Source: Pseudocercospora fijiensis CIRAD86
Taxonomy: Eukaryota; Ascomycota; Dothideomycetes; Mycosphaerellales; Mycosphaerellaceae
Assembly: GCF_000340215.1 (NCBI RefSeq)
Contig: NW_006921535.1
Coordinates: 5,325,528-5,389,527, forward strand
Direction: 5' to 3'
DNA length: 64,000 nucleotides
The notes below the pieces were generated by a model. The model was given only the letters and a program-made list of their open reading frames with translations, searched no databases and was not told the origin of the DNA. Shown one piece after another: positions 10,796-22,100 of the stretch. The position numbers and the translations under genes were made by a program. Within the stretch, counting starts at the first letter, position 1; each line of letters starts with the position of its first letter.

Positions 10796-11676
10796 TCACA
10801 GCTTCACGGCAGGGTATTTGCCACGTGTGGTCTGCACCATTGCCTGCATTTGGTGCCATCCGAGGTCGTTGAGCGTGCATTGCCATTCGATACTGTATGT
10901 GCTAGTCGGACTTACGCATCCAGCAAAGTGTTTCTCTGTTTCCGTTCCGGTAGCAGTTCGTCCCCCGACGGGTTCATGCTGCAGCTGAAGCGCCGACCGA
11001 TATCGTAGTTTGACAGGTGAAAGGACGCCGAGCATGTCGATCATCGCGTGGATGCCCTGGGCGCTGAGTGAAAGAAGCCATCTCCCCCGCATGGGGAAGA
11101 GTCGGCCTACAGTATTGTACTCATACGCTGCGAGAATCCAGACCGACCAAGCCCAGATCACTGTATTGCCTCAACTCCTCGCCCATGGCCAGGTAATATC
11201 CCAAAGTAGCCATCCCAAAATGTATCCTTGAGCTTCCCATACAGAGTCACCATGCCGATATCCACGTGCCTCCATGGAGGTCTGGTGTTTGGACTGCGTA
11301 CTGTCCATCCACGGCAACAGATCTCAGATGATCCAGCAGCGGTGGAAAGTACGGTGTGCATTCTTCTTCCGAGGCGCATCCGAAACGCAGAGTGTTCTGC
11401 GCAATTATCCCGAGGAGCCCACGATCTTTCGCCGTATAGTCCAGGCCAATCCGGCCAATCCTCTTCGAAGCCTGGCCGGTATCCTATGAATTCCTCGGTA
11501 TCTCTTCCCAATGCATTTGCCAAGTTCTCATCGTTTGGAACGGTACACGAAAGATTGTACCAGCCGACAGTAAGCGTCTTATAGCGACGGGAGCTCGCCG
11601 AATGAGAACGCGATCCGATCTCGATATCTTTCTTTCGCGAATATGCCCTTGGCTTCGCCGGCGATAGCCCGGTCAA
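10796..11676 (-). pseudogene. Decayed or unresolved minus-strand gene, possible membrane protein
   Basis: Two adjacent minus-strand open frames (11676-11158 and 11161-10796) in different phases may be parts of one gene. The first contains DWPDWPGLYGERSW. This weakly recalls the WPxLFG motif of fungal wax-synthase-like (MBOAT_2) enzymes. The second begins with a hydrophobic, aromatic stretch (VIWAWSVWILAAYEY) that could be a membrane segment. A third frame between them also reads as hydrophobic. No intron with correct phase was found, so frameshifts are likely. The gene stops just before the transposon block at 11.7 kb, so its 5' part may have been cut off. The family is a guess only. Confidence 0.25.
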
Positions 11677-11712
11677 GTAGGTGTAGCGTCGTGCAAGCTT
11701 ATTCTCTAGAGC

Positions 11713-11746
11713 AAAAGGGTCGGGATTGCGGAGGAGGGTCTACTAC
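11713..11746 (+). repeat. Left terminal inverted repeat of a Tc1/mariner-like element
   Basis: The segment starting AAAAGGGTCGGGATTGCGGA is repeated in reverse complement at 15922-15954, with about 3 mismatches over the 33 bases compared. The arrangement defines an element of about 4.2 kb. Confidence 0.75.
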
Positions 11747-12120
11747 TATTCTATAGTGATCTCTATAGTAATCGTAAAGCTATTCCTCTGCTATTCCTAC
11801 TGCTCTTTCTATACTAAATATCACTATTTTAAGTGTATATTGTCGCCTTTTTAGTAGTATAGGCTATTCTAAGGTATTATTATCGCCGCGCCTACCTATC
11901 GACCGCCTACCCGCCTATCGACCGCCTAATACCTACCCTTACTATTTAAGATAATAACCTAATCTAACACTGCCTCGACGATAGCTAGTTATTCGATAAG
12001 GTTACGAAGCTATTATAGTATAATAATCGGAGGTCTCGGACGGCGGTTTATATACGAATAAAGAGATAGAGAGAGACCGGATCGGTAGTGCTAATAAAGG
12101 GCGGAAGGCCTCGTATTATT

Positions 12121-12942
12121 ATGCCGGAAATAAGGGATCTTATAGTAGAAATAATGCTAGAGACACTGTCGTTATAGTATAACGAGATATAGTACTATCT
12201 ACTAGATAAGTACTCGGAATAGATTAGTACTTAGACGATTGCGCGGTTGTTAGCAGATAAGCACTTTACGTTTAAACTAACCTCTAGAACAGCTACGTAA
12301 CGCGACCCGGTCGCAAGAGCTATATTCGAGGCGTAGGTATAGTCCTTTAGTATCGATATAATAGTATATATAGATAAGAGCTATATTAGCGATAGAGTAG
12401 TATATCGGAAGAGAGGTTAGGCGCCTCTAGGCATGCCGGCGTACGATATCTAGTACCTATACTATAGTAAGCGGTTCTTACTACTACCGGCGTATACTTC
12501 TAAAGGATATCTCGAGGACCCGTTAATTAAACCTAGCAGTATAAAGATAGCGGACTTCCTAGAATAGCTCTAGTTATATATACTGCTAAAGATATAGCGA
12601 TATCTAAACCCGCGCTCGGTATTGTTAATAGATAACTGCTTAACCTATAGCCGCTAGCACGTCGTCGATATATACTAGAAAGTAGGCGTACGAGTATTGT
12701 TTCTGCCGCTATATTCGCCTAACTATATACTAATCGAGAAGTCTTTCTACCTATTAAAACACTAGATACGTAAACACGCTAGGTTAATACTAAAGTATAG
12801 CGATAATAGTTAGTAAGAGAAGTTTAAAGCGTTTCTACGGATAGCGTGTCGCAATTAGGGTCGAGGGGTTGATTATATAGCAATCTTTAAGGGTTGTTAT
12901 ATAGTAGAAACACTATACTATATAATGTAAGCTATATAATAC
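12121..12942 (+). pseudogene. Tc1/mariner transposase (DD34E), RIP-inactivated
   Basis: Starting from ATG 12121 one frame stays aligned with a Tc1/mariner DDE transposase, broken by many TAG/TAA. The blocks seen are IDIIVYIDKSY (first catalytic Asp), YRKRG followed by a stop and APLG (usually RKRGWAP), LLIDN (second Asp), and LPLYSPNYILIEKSF (usual LPPYSPDLNPIE, with the third catalytic acid Glu). The spacing from the second Asp to the Glu is 34 residues, as in DD34E. In its intact form it would cut and paste the element; here it cannot be made. Confidence 0.85.
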
Positions 12943-13764
12943 ACCGATATATATACTTTTAGTATTATTCAAAAGCTTGAACTCGGCGCTACATAACGAT
13001 ATAAAAATCTTATCGATACGACTATTATATAGCTAGCACCTCCTCGCTATCGATACTACCGAAATGTAGTATATACTACTAGGCTATATCCCTATACCGA
13101 TACGGAAAGTCGGCAAGCTCCGAGCTTAGTTTAGCGTTCCTTCGGATTTAGTAATGCTAATTATTATATACGCCTATACTAATACTATTATATTAATTTT
13201 TTTCCTATTATATAGACTAGCCTGTTTAGTGCATTTTAAAAAAATAATAACGTCAATCGGATATATAGTTGTTATATTATAAATCTAACTATAGAATTTG
13301 CTCGAATTCGTAAAGTCGCTCGAGCTTCGAGCTATAGCTAGAGGTCCGATATACAGTCTATAAGCCGGCTTTTAGTACTAGATTGAATTACGAAATAACT
13401 ATAATAGCTATTAACTCGCTCTTTTTTTTTACAATCTACCGACGAGGCTAATTTAAAACATACTGTATATAATTATATAGAGAGAATAGTTCTTCGTAGT
13501 GTTATTAGTATATAAAGCTAAAGAAGTTTTGCCGTAGGTATAGCCGAGAGTTTCACCGATACCGCGAAGCGAGTCCGAGCGACTTCCGGCATTAGTCTAT
13601 AGCATTACTAACATCGATAGAGGCCTAGAATACACTACTTTTAATAGATACTAATTAATTTATATATCCTATATAGATCTATACTATTTAATTATGCTTC
13701 TTATATATAGCCGGAATTTTTTTAACAGTTATAGTTAAATATAGACTAAGCTAAAGTGTTAAAG

Positions 13765-15900
13765 TTAGCTTAGCTGTTGTAACTCGTTATTAGTTACCTT
13801 ATCCTTAGTCGTAGCATTAGCTGTATTATTCTCCTTCTCGCTCTTATAAGCTAGACTACCTTCTATAGCACTTATATATACCTTTATCTCGTCCTTTAGC
13901 TTCCGCCGGATGCTAATTTGTAGTACGTTATTTGCTAGGACCTCGTTAGGTTCCTTCTTAAGCATATAAAGAGTCTAGAAGCCTGCTTTTAGCTTAGCCT
14001 TTACTGCAACGAGCGCCTCTCGCATATAGATATGCCTCTTCGAGAGCTAGTCGTAGTACCTAGTAACATACTTCGCCCTATTAAGAATAGCCGCCCTACT
14101 ATCGACAATCGGTAAAGAGCGTAGATTTAGCTAGATAGGCGGATTCAGCTAAGCCTATAGCGGCATTAACTAGGGTATCGTATATAGCGGAGGTATAGCA
14201 AATAGATTAAATAGAGGCATAGGGCTATACTATAGTACCGGAGCTGCTAGTATTAGTATCTCTTATAGCAACGACGGCTCCTTCTTCTTACTATAGTGCA
14301 TATTATTGTAGTTCTTTACAACCTTCTAAACAAGCTAACCTAGCATATTATCTACTATTATAGTGCCGGCTTCTATAGCGTTACGCTATTCTTCTAGGTG
14401 TCTACCTAGTATCTAGTAATAGGTACTATTATGCTATATATAGCAGCCGACGTTGCTACCCTTCTTAGTGTTAGTACACTGTCTATCTAGATAGTGGAAT
14501 TTAGCTAATAAGGTCTTGTATATCTCTCGCGACTCGACAATACTATTAATAGTCTTCTCGTTAGTATTGCGAGTAGATTTAATGCCCTTCTCTTTCTGTA
14601 TAGCAGGTAGCTTGTCTTAGTCGGATTCTATAAGGTTAGCATTACTGTTAATAGTAGTAACCGACTCTCGTAGCTTATTAGACTAGCATTCTTTAACTGT
14701 AATAGTAACTTGTCGCTTAGCCTCTACGTTGTAGACAATAAGCTCGTCTATATTAATAGTCTAGTTATTTAGCTTAGCAAACAATATAGTATCTGTCTCC
14801 TTAGTAGCACCGTGTTTAGTAGCCTTAATAATAGCCTCTCGCTTGTAGAAGTAAGCCTATAGACTACGTTCTTTAGCAAATTCCTATGCCCTAACCTTAG
14901 CCTCTCGAAATAGTATAGATATTATCTCTATCTTGCCTCTATAGATAGCCGATTAACTATTAAGCTTAACCGGTTATTGCTTATACTATTTAAACAATAT
15001 CTTATAGACAACCTTGTAGTAGAGGCTTAAAGCTTAAGTAGAGGTAGCGGGCTAGTTATTAGACGGCTTGCTAGTAGGTATAGATTTGCGTACGCGTTTC
15101 TTAATAACTACTATACTAATTTTATCCTAGTTACTTAGAGGTCTATTAGATATATTAAGAGTATTATTCTGCGTATCGGTATGTGTATTAGAGGTATTGC
15201 GTAGTAGTTTAGTAGCCGCCTATCGCTTACGCTTCTACGAAGCCTAAGATTTCGAGCCCTTCTTCGACCTCTCTATCTTCTTCGTACCCTTCCGCTAAGT
15301 AACTAGTGCCTTCGAGTAGGGATTAGTCTTTGTCTTAGCGCTAGTTTTGCGTAGTTTTTAGCCCTTCTAAGAAAGACTCGTCCCTTCTATACCTACCTAC
15401 GCGCTCTACGTACTAGGTAGTAGAGTTACTATTACTTTCTATATAGTCGATAGCATTCTATCGACTGCCTTCTACCGCCGTATCTCTATCTCTTCTTCTT
15501 CTTCTTCTTCTTTACTACCTTCTTCCTCGATACTCGGCGTACGGAATGACTTAGTACCTAGTAGATCGATAGTATATAGCTCCTCGGCCGACTGTTTTTC
15601 GTCCCTTCGTAATACCGCTACTACTAGATTACGCGCCTATATATCCTCGATATATTGCGAGTCGTCGATAAGGCCTTCTTCTTCTTCCTCCGGGATATAT
15701 TAGATAGTAGGTAGTAGCTTAATTAGCGATAATTGCGTAAAAGTAGCTTAGGTAAGGGCAGCGAGGCTAAACGTATTGTTTAGATATACTAAATTCGTAG
15801 TACGTAGAGGCGGCGACGAGGTATACCCTTCTAAACTATCTAAAGCTTTAGAGACTATAGTTTGCTAAGAAAATAGCATAATAATTGCTATCTAAGTGCT
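13765..15900 (-). pseudogene. Long accessory ORF of the TIR element, unknown function
   Basis: Read on the minus strand, one frame runs for about 2.1 kb with stops only where Trp or Gln codons could have been hit by RIP. The last 66 codons (13965-13765) are free of stops. The N-terminal half is rich in Lys, Ser and Thr; the C-terminal half is more hydrophobic and carries a short Pro-rich stretch (NPPIWLNLRSLPIVDSR if the stop is read as Trp). No DNA-binding or enzymatic motif is recognised. Its placement inside the TIRs, convergent with the transposase, suggests a co-mobilised passenger or an accessory protein. Confidence 0.45.
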
Positions 15901-15921
15901 ATACTAAATTCTAAGAGGTAG

Positions 15922-15954
15922 GTAGTAGACCCGCTTCCGCAATCCCGACCCTTT
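15922..15954 (-). repeat. Right terminal inverted repeat of the Tc1/mariner-like element
   Basis: Reverse complement of 11713-11746 with a few mismatches. Confidence 0.75.
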
Positions 15955-15966
15955 TATACCGTAGAA

Positions 15967-15993
15967 TAATTGCGAGCGAAGCTCGCACTACGA
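15967..15993 (+). repeat. Hairpin-forming end sequence, left copy
   Basis: Contains the near-palindrome TGCGAGCGAAGCTCGCA. Its reverse complement, with a 2 nt gap, recurs at 26897-26926. Confidence 0.7.
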
Positions 15994-16224
15994 TAGCAGG
16001 TCTTACATAGTAGCTTAATTCCCTGTTTAACTAGGCACGTAGTTCCCCGGATTTTAGAAAGCTAAAGCTCTAATTAGCTATATTCTATACAAACTAGTAG
16101 GACGGACAAACTCGGCCTCTAAAGACGTTACGTACCTTACTTTTACGCGACTTTCGAATAATAATAAAAAGGCAGCCTATACGCGAATACTACCCTTACT
16201 ACTATCTAACCCGCCGGCACCTAA

Positions 16225-16345
16225 AGCTAGTGTTGCACTAGTGTAAATACAGTCTATCCGACCTGTACTAGTACTAGTACCGGCACTGGTACTAGCACTA
16301 GCACTAGTACTAGTACTAGCACTAGTACTAGCACTAGCACTAGCG
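16225..16345 (+). repeat. ACTAGY hexamer array
   Basis: Dense array of CACTAG/TACTAG-type hexamers, mostly ACTAGC and ACTAGT with a few ACCGGC variants. Each ACTAGT is self-complementary. Confidence 0.85.
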
Positions 16346-17044
16346 AAAAGACAGTCTACTCGACTAGTACCGGTACCGTAGCTAAGACAAGTGCTACACT
16401 AGTTAAAAGACAGAAGGAAGAAGTTGTTGCACTAGTAAAAAAGATAGAAGGGGGAAGGGAAGGACAATATAAATACACCGCACCTAAGGCTAAAAAAAGC
16501 AGAAGAATATTAAAAGGCAAAACTATAGACGGGCAATACCCGGAATCACTCTTGCGGACACGATATAGCCCTCGAGCTTATAACCCTTTAAGATACGTTA
16601 CAAATCGACTAAGTAAATATACCTACTAGACTTCGACCTTATACGCCTTATAAGAAGGCGCCGCTATAGAAAACTAGGCGGACTGATTTTAGAGTAGTAT
16701 AAGGCAGAACCCGCCGCTAGTTTATTAGGCTGCTAGCTGCCTTAGAAAAGACTATTAAATAGCCTAAATCCCTCGGGTTCCCTATATAACTTAATAACTA
16801 GGCGTAAAGGATTACTATAACTCTAATACCCGGTTATAGCTAGGTGTACGCTTCGTTATAGTCGATTATTATTAGTTAAAGGCCGTAAATTGCAGTGCTA
16901 TTATCTACCCTTATTGCTACTGCCTACGGTAATAGCTTAGTTAGAAGGGGAAGGTAGAGAGGTAAGGTTTGAATAGTAGTTAAGTGTTTAATTCCCTATA
17001 TAGAAGGCATCTTATTAACATTAAGACAGTATCGATAGTATATA

Positions 17045-17178
17045 CTAAACTAGCCCTAAACTGGCACCTAAACTAGCACCTAAACTAGCCCTAAACTAGC
17101 ACCTAAACTAGCCCTAAACTAGCACCTAAACTAGCACCTAAACTAGCTACAAACTAGCTACAAACTAGCTACAAACTA
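17045..17178 (+). repeat. Minisatellite of 11-12 bp CTAAACTAGC units
   Basis: About eleven units of CTAAACTAGCC or CTAAACTAGCAC, ending in three ACAAACTAGCT-type variants. Confidence 0.85.
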
Positions 17179-17232
17179 GCACTATCCGAAGGCGCTAAGT
17201 TGAATCGATTTAGCGCATTTCTAGCTAAACTA

Positions 17233-17265
17233 CGCTAGCAAAAGTGATTAATACGATAACGACGG
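17233..17265 (+). repeat. 33 bp direct repeat, copy 1
   Basis: The segment CGCTAGCAAAAGTGATTAAT and the 13 bases after it recur at 26845-26877 with one mismatch. Confidence 0.8.
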
Positions 17266-17394
17266 ATGCCTTAGGCTCTAAGAACCTCCTCTACCTCTTA
17301 CTAAGGTAGGAGACTACCTACGGCTACTAGTAGGAGAATAGTATCGTAGCTTTTAGAAGAGGACTAGAAGGCTAAGCCTACTATAAGACGGATG

Positions 17395-17793
17395 CTAAAG
17401 CGGTAGGTACGGGGGGTTTAGGAGGAGCCTACGACGACTATTCCCCCCTACCCTAAGCGATAACGTTAGCAAAATAATATAGATACTAAAGCGGTAAGGG
17501 ACGGGGGCTTGTCCCCCTCCCTCTAAGCAGCAACGTTAGCAGAATAATATAGATACTAAAGTAGTAAGAGACGGGGGCTTGTCCCCCTCCCTCTAAGCGG
17601 CAACATTAGTAGAATAATATAGATACTAGAGTAGTAAGGGACGGGGGCTTGTCCCCCTCCCTCTAAGTAGCAACGTTAGCAAAAGCAATATAGATACTAA
17701 AGCGGTAGGTATAGGGGGTTTAGGAGAAGCCTACGACGACTATTCCCCCCTACCCTAAGCAGCAATGTTAGTAGAAGGATATAGATACTAAAG
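17395..17793 (+). repeat. Tandem array of 70 and 90 bp units with GGGGG/CCCCC hairpins
   Basis: Five units in the order long, short, short, short, long. The short unit is about 70 bp and contains GGGGGCTTGTCCCCC, a hairpin with a 5 bp GC stem. The long unit (about 90 bp) has a longer imperfect inverted pair around CTACGACGACTA. All share the end AATATAGATAC. Confidence 0.85.
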
Positions 17794-17944
17794 TAGGCTT
17801 AAGGTATAGCTTGCTTCGGGTAGATACTACTTGCCGAGCGGCATTATATATAGGTAAACGAGACAGTCGCATTACTACGAAAAGATATTAGGCATATGCA
17901 TTTAATATAGGATCTTGCGTTACCTCGTCGCTTCCGTAGCTAAC

Positions 17945-18010
17945 TCTCTCCTTCGGCCTTCCGCCTTCCGCCTTCTACCTTCCGCCTTCGGCCTTCTGCC
18001 TTCTACCTTG
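17945..18010 (+). repeat. CCTTCCG/CCTTCTA short tandem repeat
   Basis: Run of 7 bp units related to CCTTCCG and C-T-rich variants on the plus strand. Confidence 0.7.
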
Positions 18011-19199
18011 TCTTACCCTTTCCCTCGCCTTTCCGCTTTCTTCCTTTCTCTACGCTATATTACACACTTAGCTTACTACGCCGTTAGCTAGCTTATAGCA
18101 CTATATAGGGTGTATTATAGTCCCGTACTAGAACAAACACAACCTCGATAGCGATATTTAAAACCAAAATTACCGACAACTAGTAGCACTCGATACTACT
18201 ATATACGTAGAGACCTAGTATACTATAAGAGATAGATTAGGTTAACACAGAGCGCGGAACTAAAGAAGAGTATATAATAGATAATTATATAGAGTATAAC
18301 TATAAATATACGAATAATTGCGTATACTATACTATCTTAGGCGACTCGAGTGTCCTAATTGCCCGAATTGCTATACCTAATCTACTACGCTTTATAGGCG
18401 GCGGTCGACTTTAAGCTATACGGCTTAGTAGGTTCGGAGGTACGCTACTAGGGCTTAGTTAGTAGCCAAATCTCTTAGCACCGTCGCTATCTAGTTAGTA
18501 GCTAAATCCTTTAATACCGCCGCTATCCGGTTAGTAGCCTCCTATTTCTTTAGTTCCTCCGGTATAGTAGTAATAGGAACTAAGTGCTATAGCGACAGCA
18601 CTTACTACTAATTAGCTAGGTTAGGCTGCGCCATTCCCTACTAATCGTAAATAGCTATATACCTAGAAGTGTAACAACTGTAGTTAGGTTAAGGATATTA
18701 TTTAGTTCCTAAATTAGCGTACTAAGGGCGGTCTACTAGTAAAGCGTTGCGCACTCTACCGTAGAATGCAAGTTACTAAAAACAGTTTTAGTAACTAGCA
18801 GATTGCTAAAGTTACTAAGCGTACTACCTCTTCTATATACGGCCTAGGAGTTGCCCCTTCTCGATCTATACGTACGCTAATACCTGCTCTCGGTGCATCT
18901 ATCGGTTCTATAGCGCTACCTCCCCTTCCGTAAGATATAACTCTAGTACGCTTTCTTTAGCAATCTAGCTATTATCCCTTAAGCTAACCTAGCCTAGAAA
19001 CTCAAGCATCGCGATAAGCCTTTACGGAAGAGTCTCGACGCGCTCGATACGAGGTACGTACTACTACGCGTAAAATAGAGGATTTGTAGTTACTTCTATT
19101 ATCGGCTCCGCCTAGTAATTAGTAATAGTAGATACTAGAGCTTTCTAGTATATATTAATCTATACTAATACAGCGTACGCCTAATTAGTAGGCTAGTAG

Positions 19200-22100
19200 T
19201 TCGCCGGCCGATAGCAATATAGATTTGCCTTACTTTATCTGTACGGAATGCACGTAGGCTCGGCAATAAGATAACTAAGACGTCGATAAATAAGATTATT
19301 GTGTATATTGTTATATATATACTGTCGACGAAGACCTAATCTCGGAGAATAAATAGTATATCTACGGCAAGCATAATAGCAATTAGTTTAGCTTCTAGCG
19401 CCCTAATCTTCCCGAGTTGCGCGACTGCTATATTGCTTATATGCCCCGAATGCCTTCGACCTAAGTTACGCCTCGACTACCTTCTAGTAATAATCGTAGC
19501 TTCTAACTAACCGGTATACCTTCTAATATATTACTGCTTAGTAGTAGTTAGATACAAACCGACCTACAGCGCCTAACGTAGTTATAATAGACGCCTTCTT
19601 CTTAACAACTAACTCCTTAACGAGAGAATATAAGTTATACTGCCTATCGTTAGTAGGAGCGCCGTACCCGCTTCGAGAATTATTAAGAGCCCCCTTTAGT
19701 ACCTATAGATTAGCAATCCTTTGCCCCGGCGATTAATTAGGGTAATAAGCAGCTACTTTACGACTTCTACGAGGCACTCGATAGTAATAGACTATACACT
19801 TATAGCAGATGCTCGGAGCGCTAGTTTAGTATAAACCTAGACCGAGACGGTGTTTGTACGAGGTATATCGCTCGTAATAGGAACATTAAAGATAGCGAAC
19901 CATTTCTATTTAGTAACGGCAATAATATAGACCCTAGTTATATCCCTAAGGACCTCGTAGGTCTTACTACTGCCGAGGAACTACTAATCGCCCGAGTCTA
20001 TATATAGATGTCTATATTCTATGTCCGTAGGTAGTAGTAGCAGTATCGTAGGCACATTTGCAATTTCCTAAAGGATGTTGTTATAGTATACTACAAGCTG
20101 CCTCGCATACCTCGAGAGCTAGATTTAGTTATTCTACGGCCGAGGCAGCCTACCGCCGATCAAGTTAATCAAGACAATAGCAATAGAAACTAAGAGCCGG
20201 CACTCGCTTATAATTAAGAGCGTAAGCGCCGCTAATTCCGCGAAGACTTCTATGTCCGTCGTAGAAAGGTATTAAGCGCCCTTAACTAGCTAAAGGAGAA
20301 TAATCCTTACTATCGCGACATTAATATTAATCTCTAGGCGCTATCCTAGCTACCTAATAATAACTCTATCTAGGATAAGTTAGAATCTGTAGAGTATACC
20401 GAGACCGCACCTCCCGCTAACGATTATCCGCCTCCTAGCCCGAAGTTCTTTACCTATACTAGTTGTTTTTATCTACGACCTAATATAGCTCGTAGTTACG
20501 ACAGTTTAGAGTGTTAGTACTACTAGACAGGGACTCTTAATAATAATTAGGCTCGCGAGTAGCGATACTATATTGTTAGCGATTATACTAGTACCCGTAA
20601 CTAGTTTTCTTATATCGGTAGAGTTAATAGACCGGAGCTAGTCCCTATCTAGCAGTTTGATAATAGTAGTATATGTAATCGGGCTAATTACATTAATTAC
20701 TTCTATACAAATCCGGCTCTACTACTACCGGCAGCCATTCCTATACCGCGAGCTTATTAAGGTCCGACTTAGGGCGCTAGCATCCCCGACCCTAATAAGG
20801 ACCTCGGCTACGAATACGCTACTATACCTAATCTATATCCTAAGCACTACGTAGTTAAGCAGTTAAGAGACCGGTTGCGACGTTGTCGTAAGGATAGCTA
20901 TACGTCTAACGATATTATTAATTATATATATCAACCGATTTAGCTTTCGTATATTACATAGCCTAATTACTTAAAGATTCTAATTAATAAGCTAGATCGG
21001 TTATATCCGCTTATAGCATTAGCATTTCTAGCCCTCCTACCGTAGGGAAAAAGTAATCTAAATTAGCCCCGCCTACGCTCTATATCGTACTAGCAGACTA
21101 TTAATTACTATATACGTTACTACGACAGTCGGTTTGCTAGCTATAAGCGGTAGCCGTACTTTGTGTTTAATAAGAGTATAAGACACTACGTCCTAAACGC
21201 CGCTACGTTCTTCTCTAATCGCTTTTAGAAGGATAGACTTAAGGTTACGGCCGACATACTAGAGGCCGTACTTGCTACCGATCCGTAGGATAAAGAAGCT
21301 TAGAAGCTAGTTAATTCTATCGTACGTGTCGGCGGCCAAATTCGTAGTACTCGACCGTATTAGAATAGTCGCTATATTAACCTTAAGACCTATATTCGAG
21401 CATTAGGCAAGCCGGACCTTTTCTATATAGTTAGTATAGCTAACCTCTAGTAGGATTCTCTTACGAGGCTTATACCTAGATACGACCGTTAGAAGCGACT
21501 TAGTCCTTATAAGCGTATTAAGATAGCTCGCGAGAACCTTCGTAAGTATCCTTATATCGTAGATGCATACATTGCTCGGCGATTTAAGCACCTACTTAGC
21601 AAGGTCCTTAAGCCTAAGTTCAACGTTATCGACTACTAGTATCGCTATAAGTAGTAGAATCGTAGTAGCTATTATATTTACTTCTTCCTCTAGTACGATT
21701 TGCCTAAGCTAGGTATCGATATACCTTAGGCACGTTAAGAATTTGTATAGCAATAGGGGGTACATATTACTGCCCTAAATCTAGAGCCTAGTAGAGATCT
21801 TAGATAAGGCGCTACTATTTAGAGCGGTACTAAGGAGTTGTATAATACCTAGGAAGATTTAGCGGACATTATTAACCGTGTTTAGCGCTATATCTATAGC
21901 GACTACTATTAAGCTAAGCGTAAAGACGATCTAGAAGGCGAACCTTGTTATCGCTTCTATTTCCCTCGAAAGTATCGCGACTAAGCCGATATCAATTATA
22001 AGTATAACAACCGGCATCTTAGTTTTATAGCGGCCTATAACGATTCCTTTTTAAACCACTTTAATCGCGTTATGTCGATAGCCTAGCGTGCGAATTGCGA

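Larger units (their letters stand above)
11713..15955. mobile_element. TIR DNA transposon with Tc1/mariner transposase, RIP-mutated
   Basis: Bounded by inverted repeats at 11713-11746 and 15922-15954. Contains a DD34E transposase relic on the plus strand (12121-12942) and a long Lys/Ser-rich ORF relic on the minus strand (about 15900-13765), transcribed toward each other. In-frame TAG/TAA where Gln or Trp is expected and loss of CpA show RIP. At about 4.2 kb with two ORFs it is larger than usual Tc1/mariner elements. The exact ends and a TA target duplication could not be fixed: the left flank reads CTAGAGC and the right flank TATACC. Confidence 0.7.

Noticed and set aside
17395..17793. CRISPR-like array
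   Set aside because: The units are tandem without unique spacers, and the window is eukaryotic.
20657..20854. 65-codon ORF in the Helitron region as a separate gene
   Set aside because: It lies out of frame inside the Rep-helicase relic and has no host codon bias.
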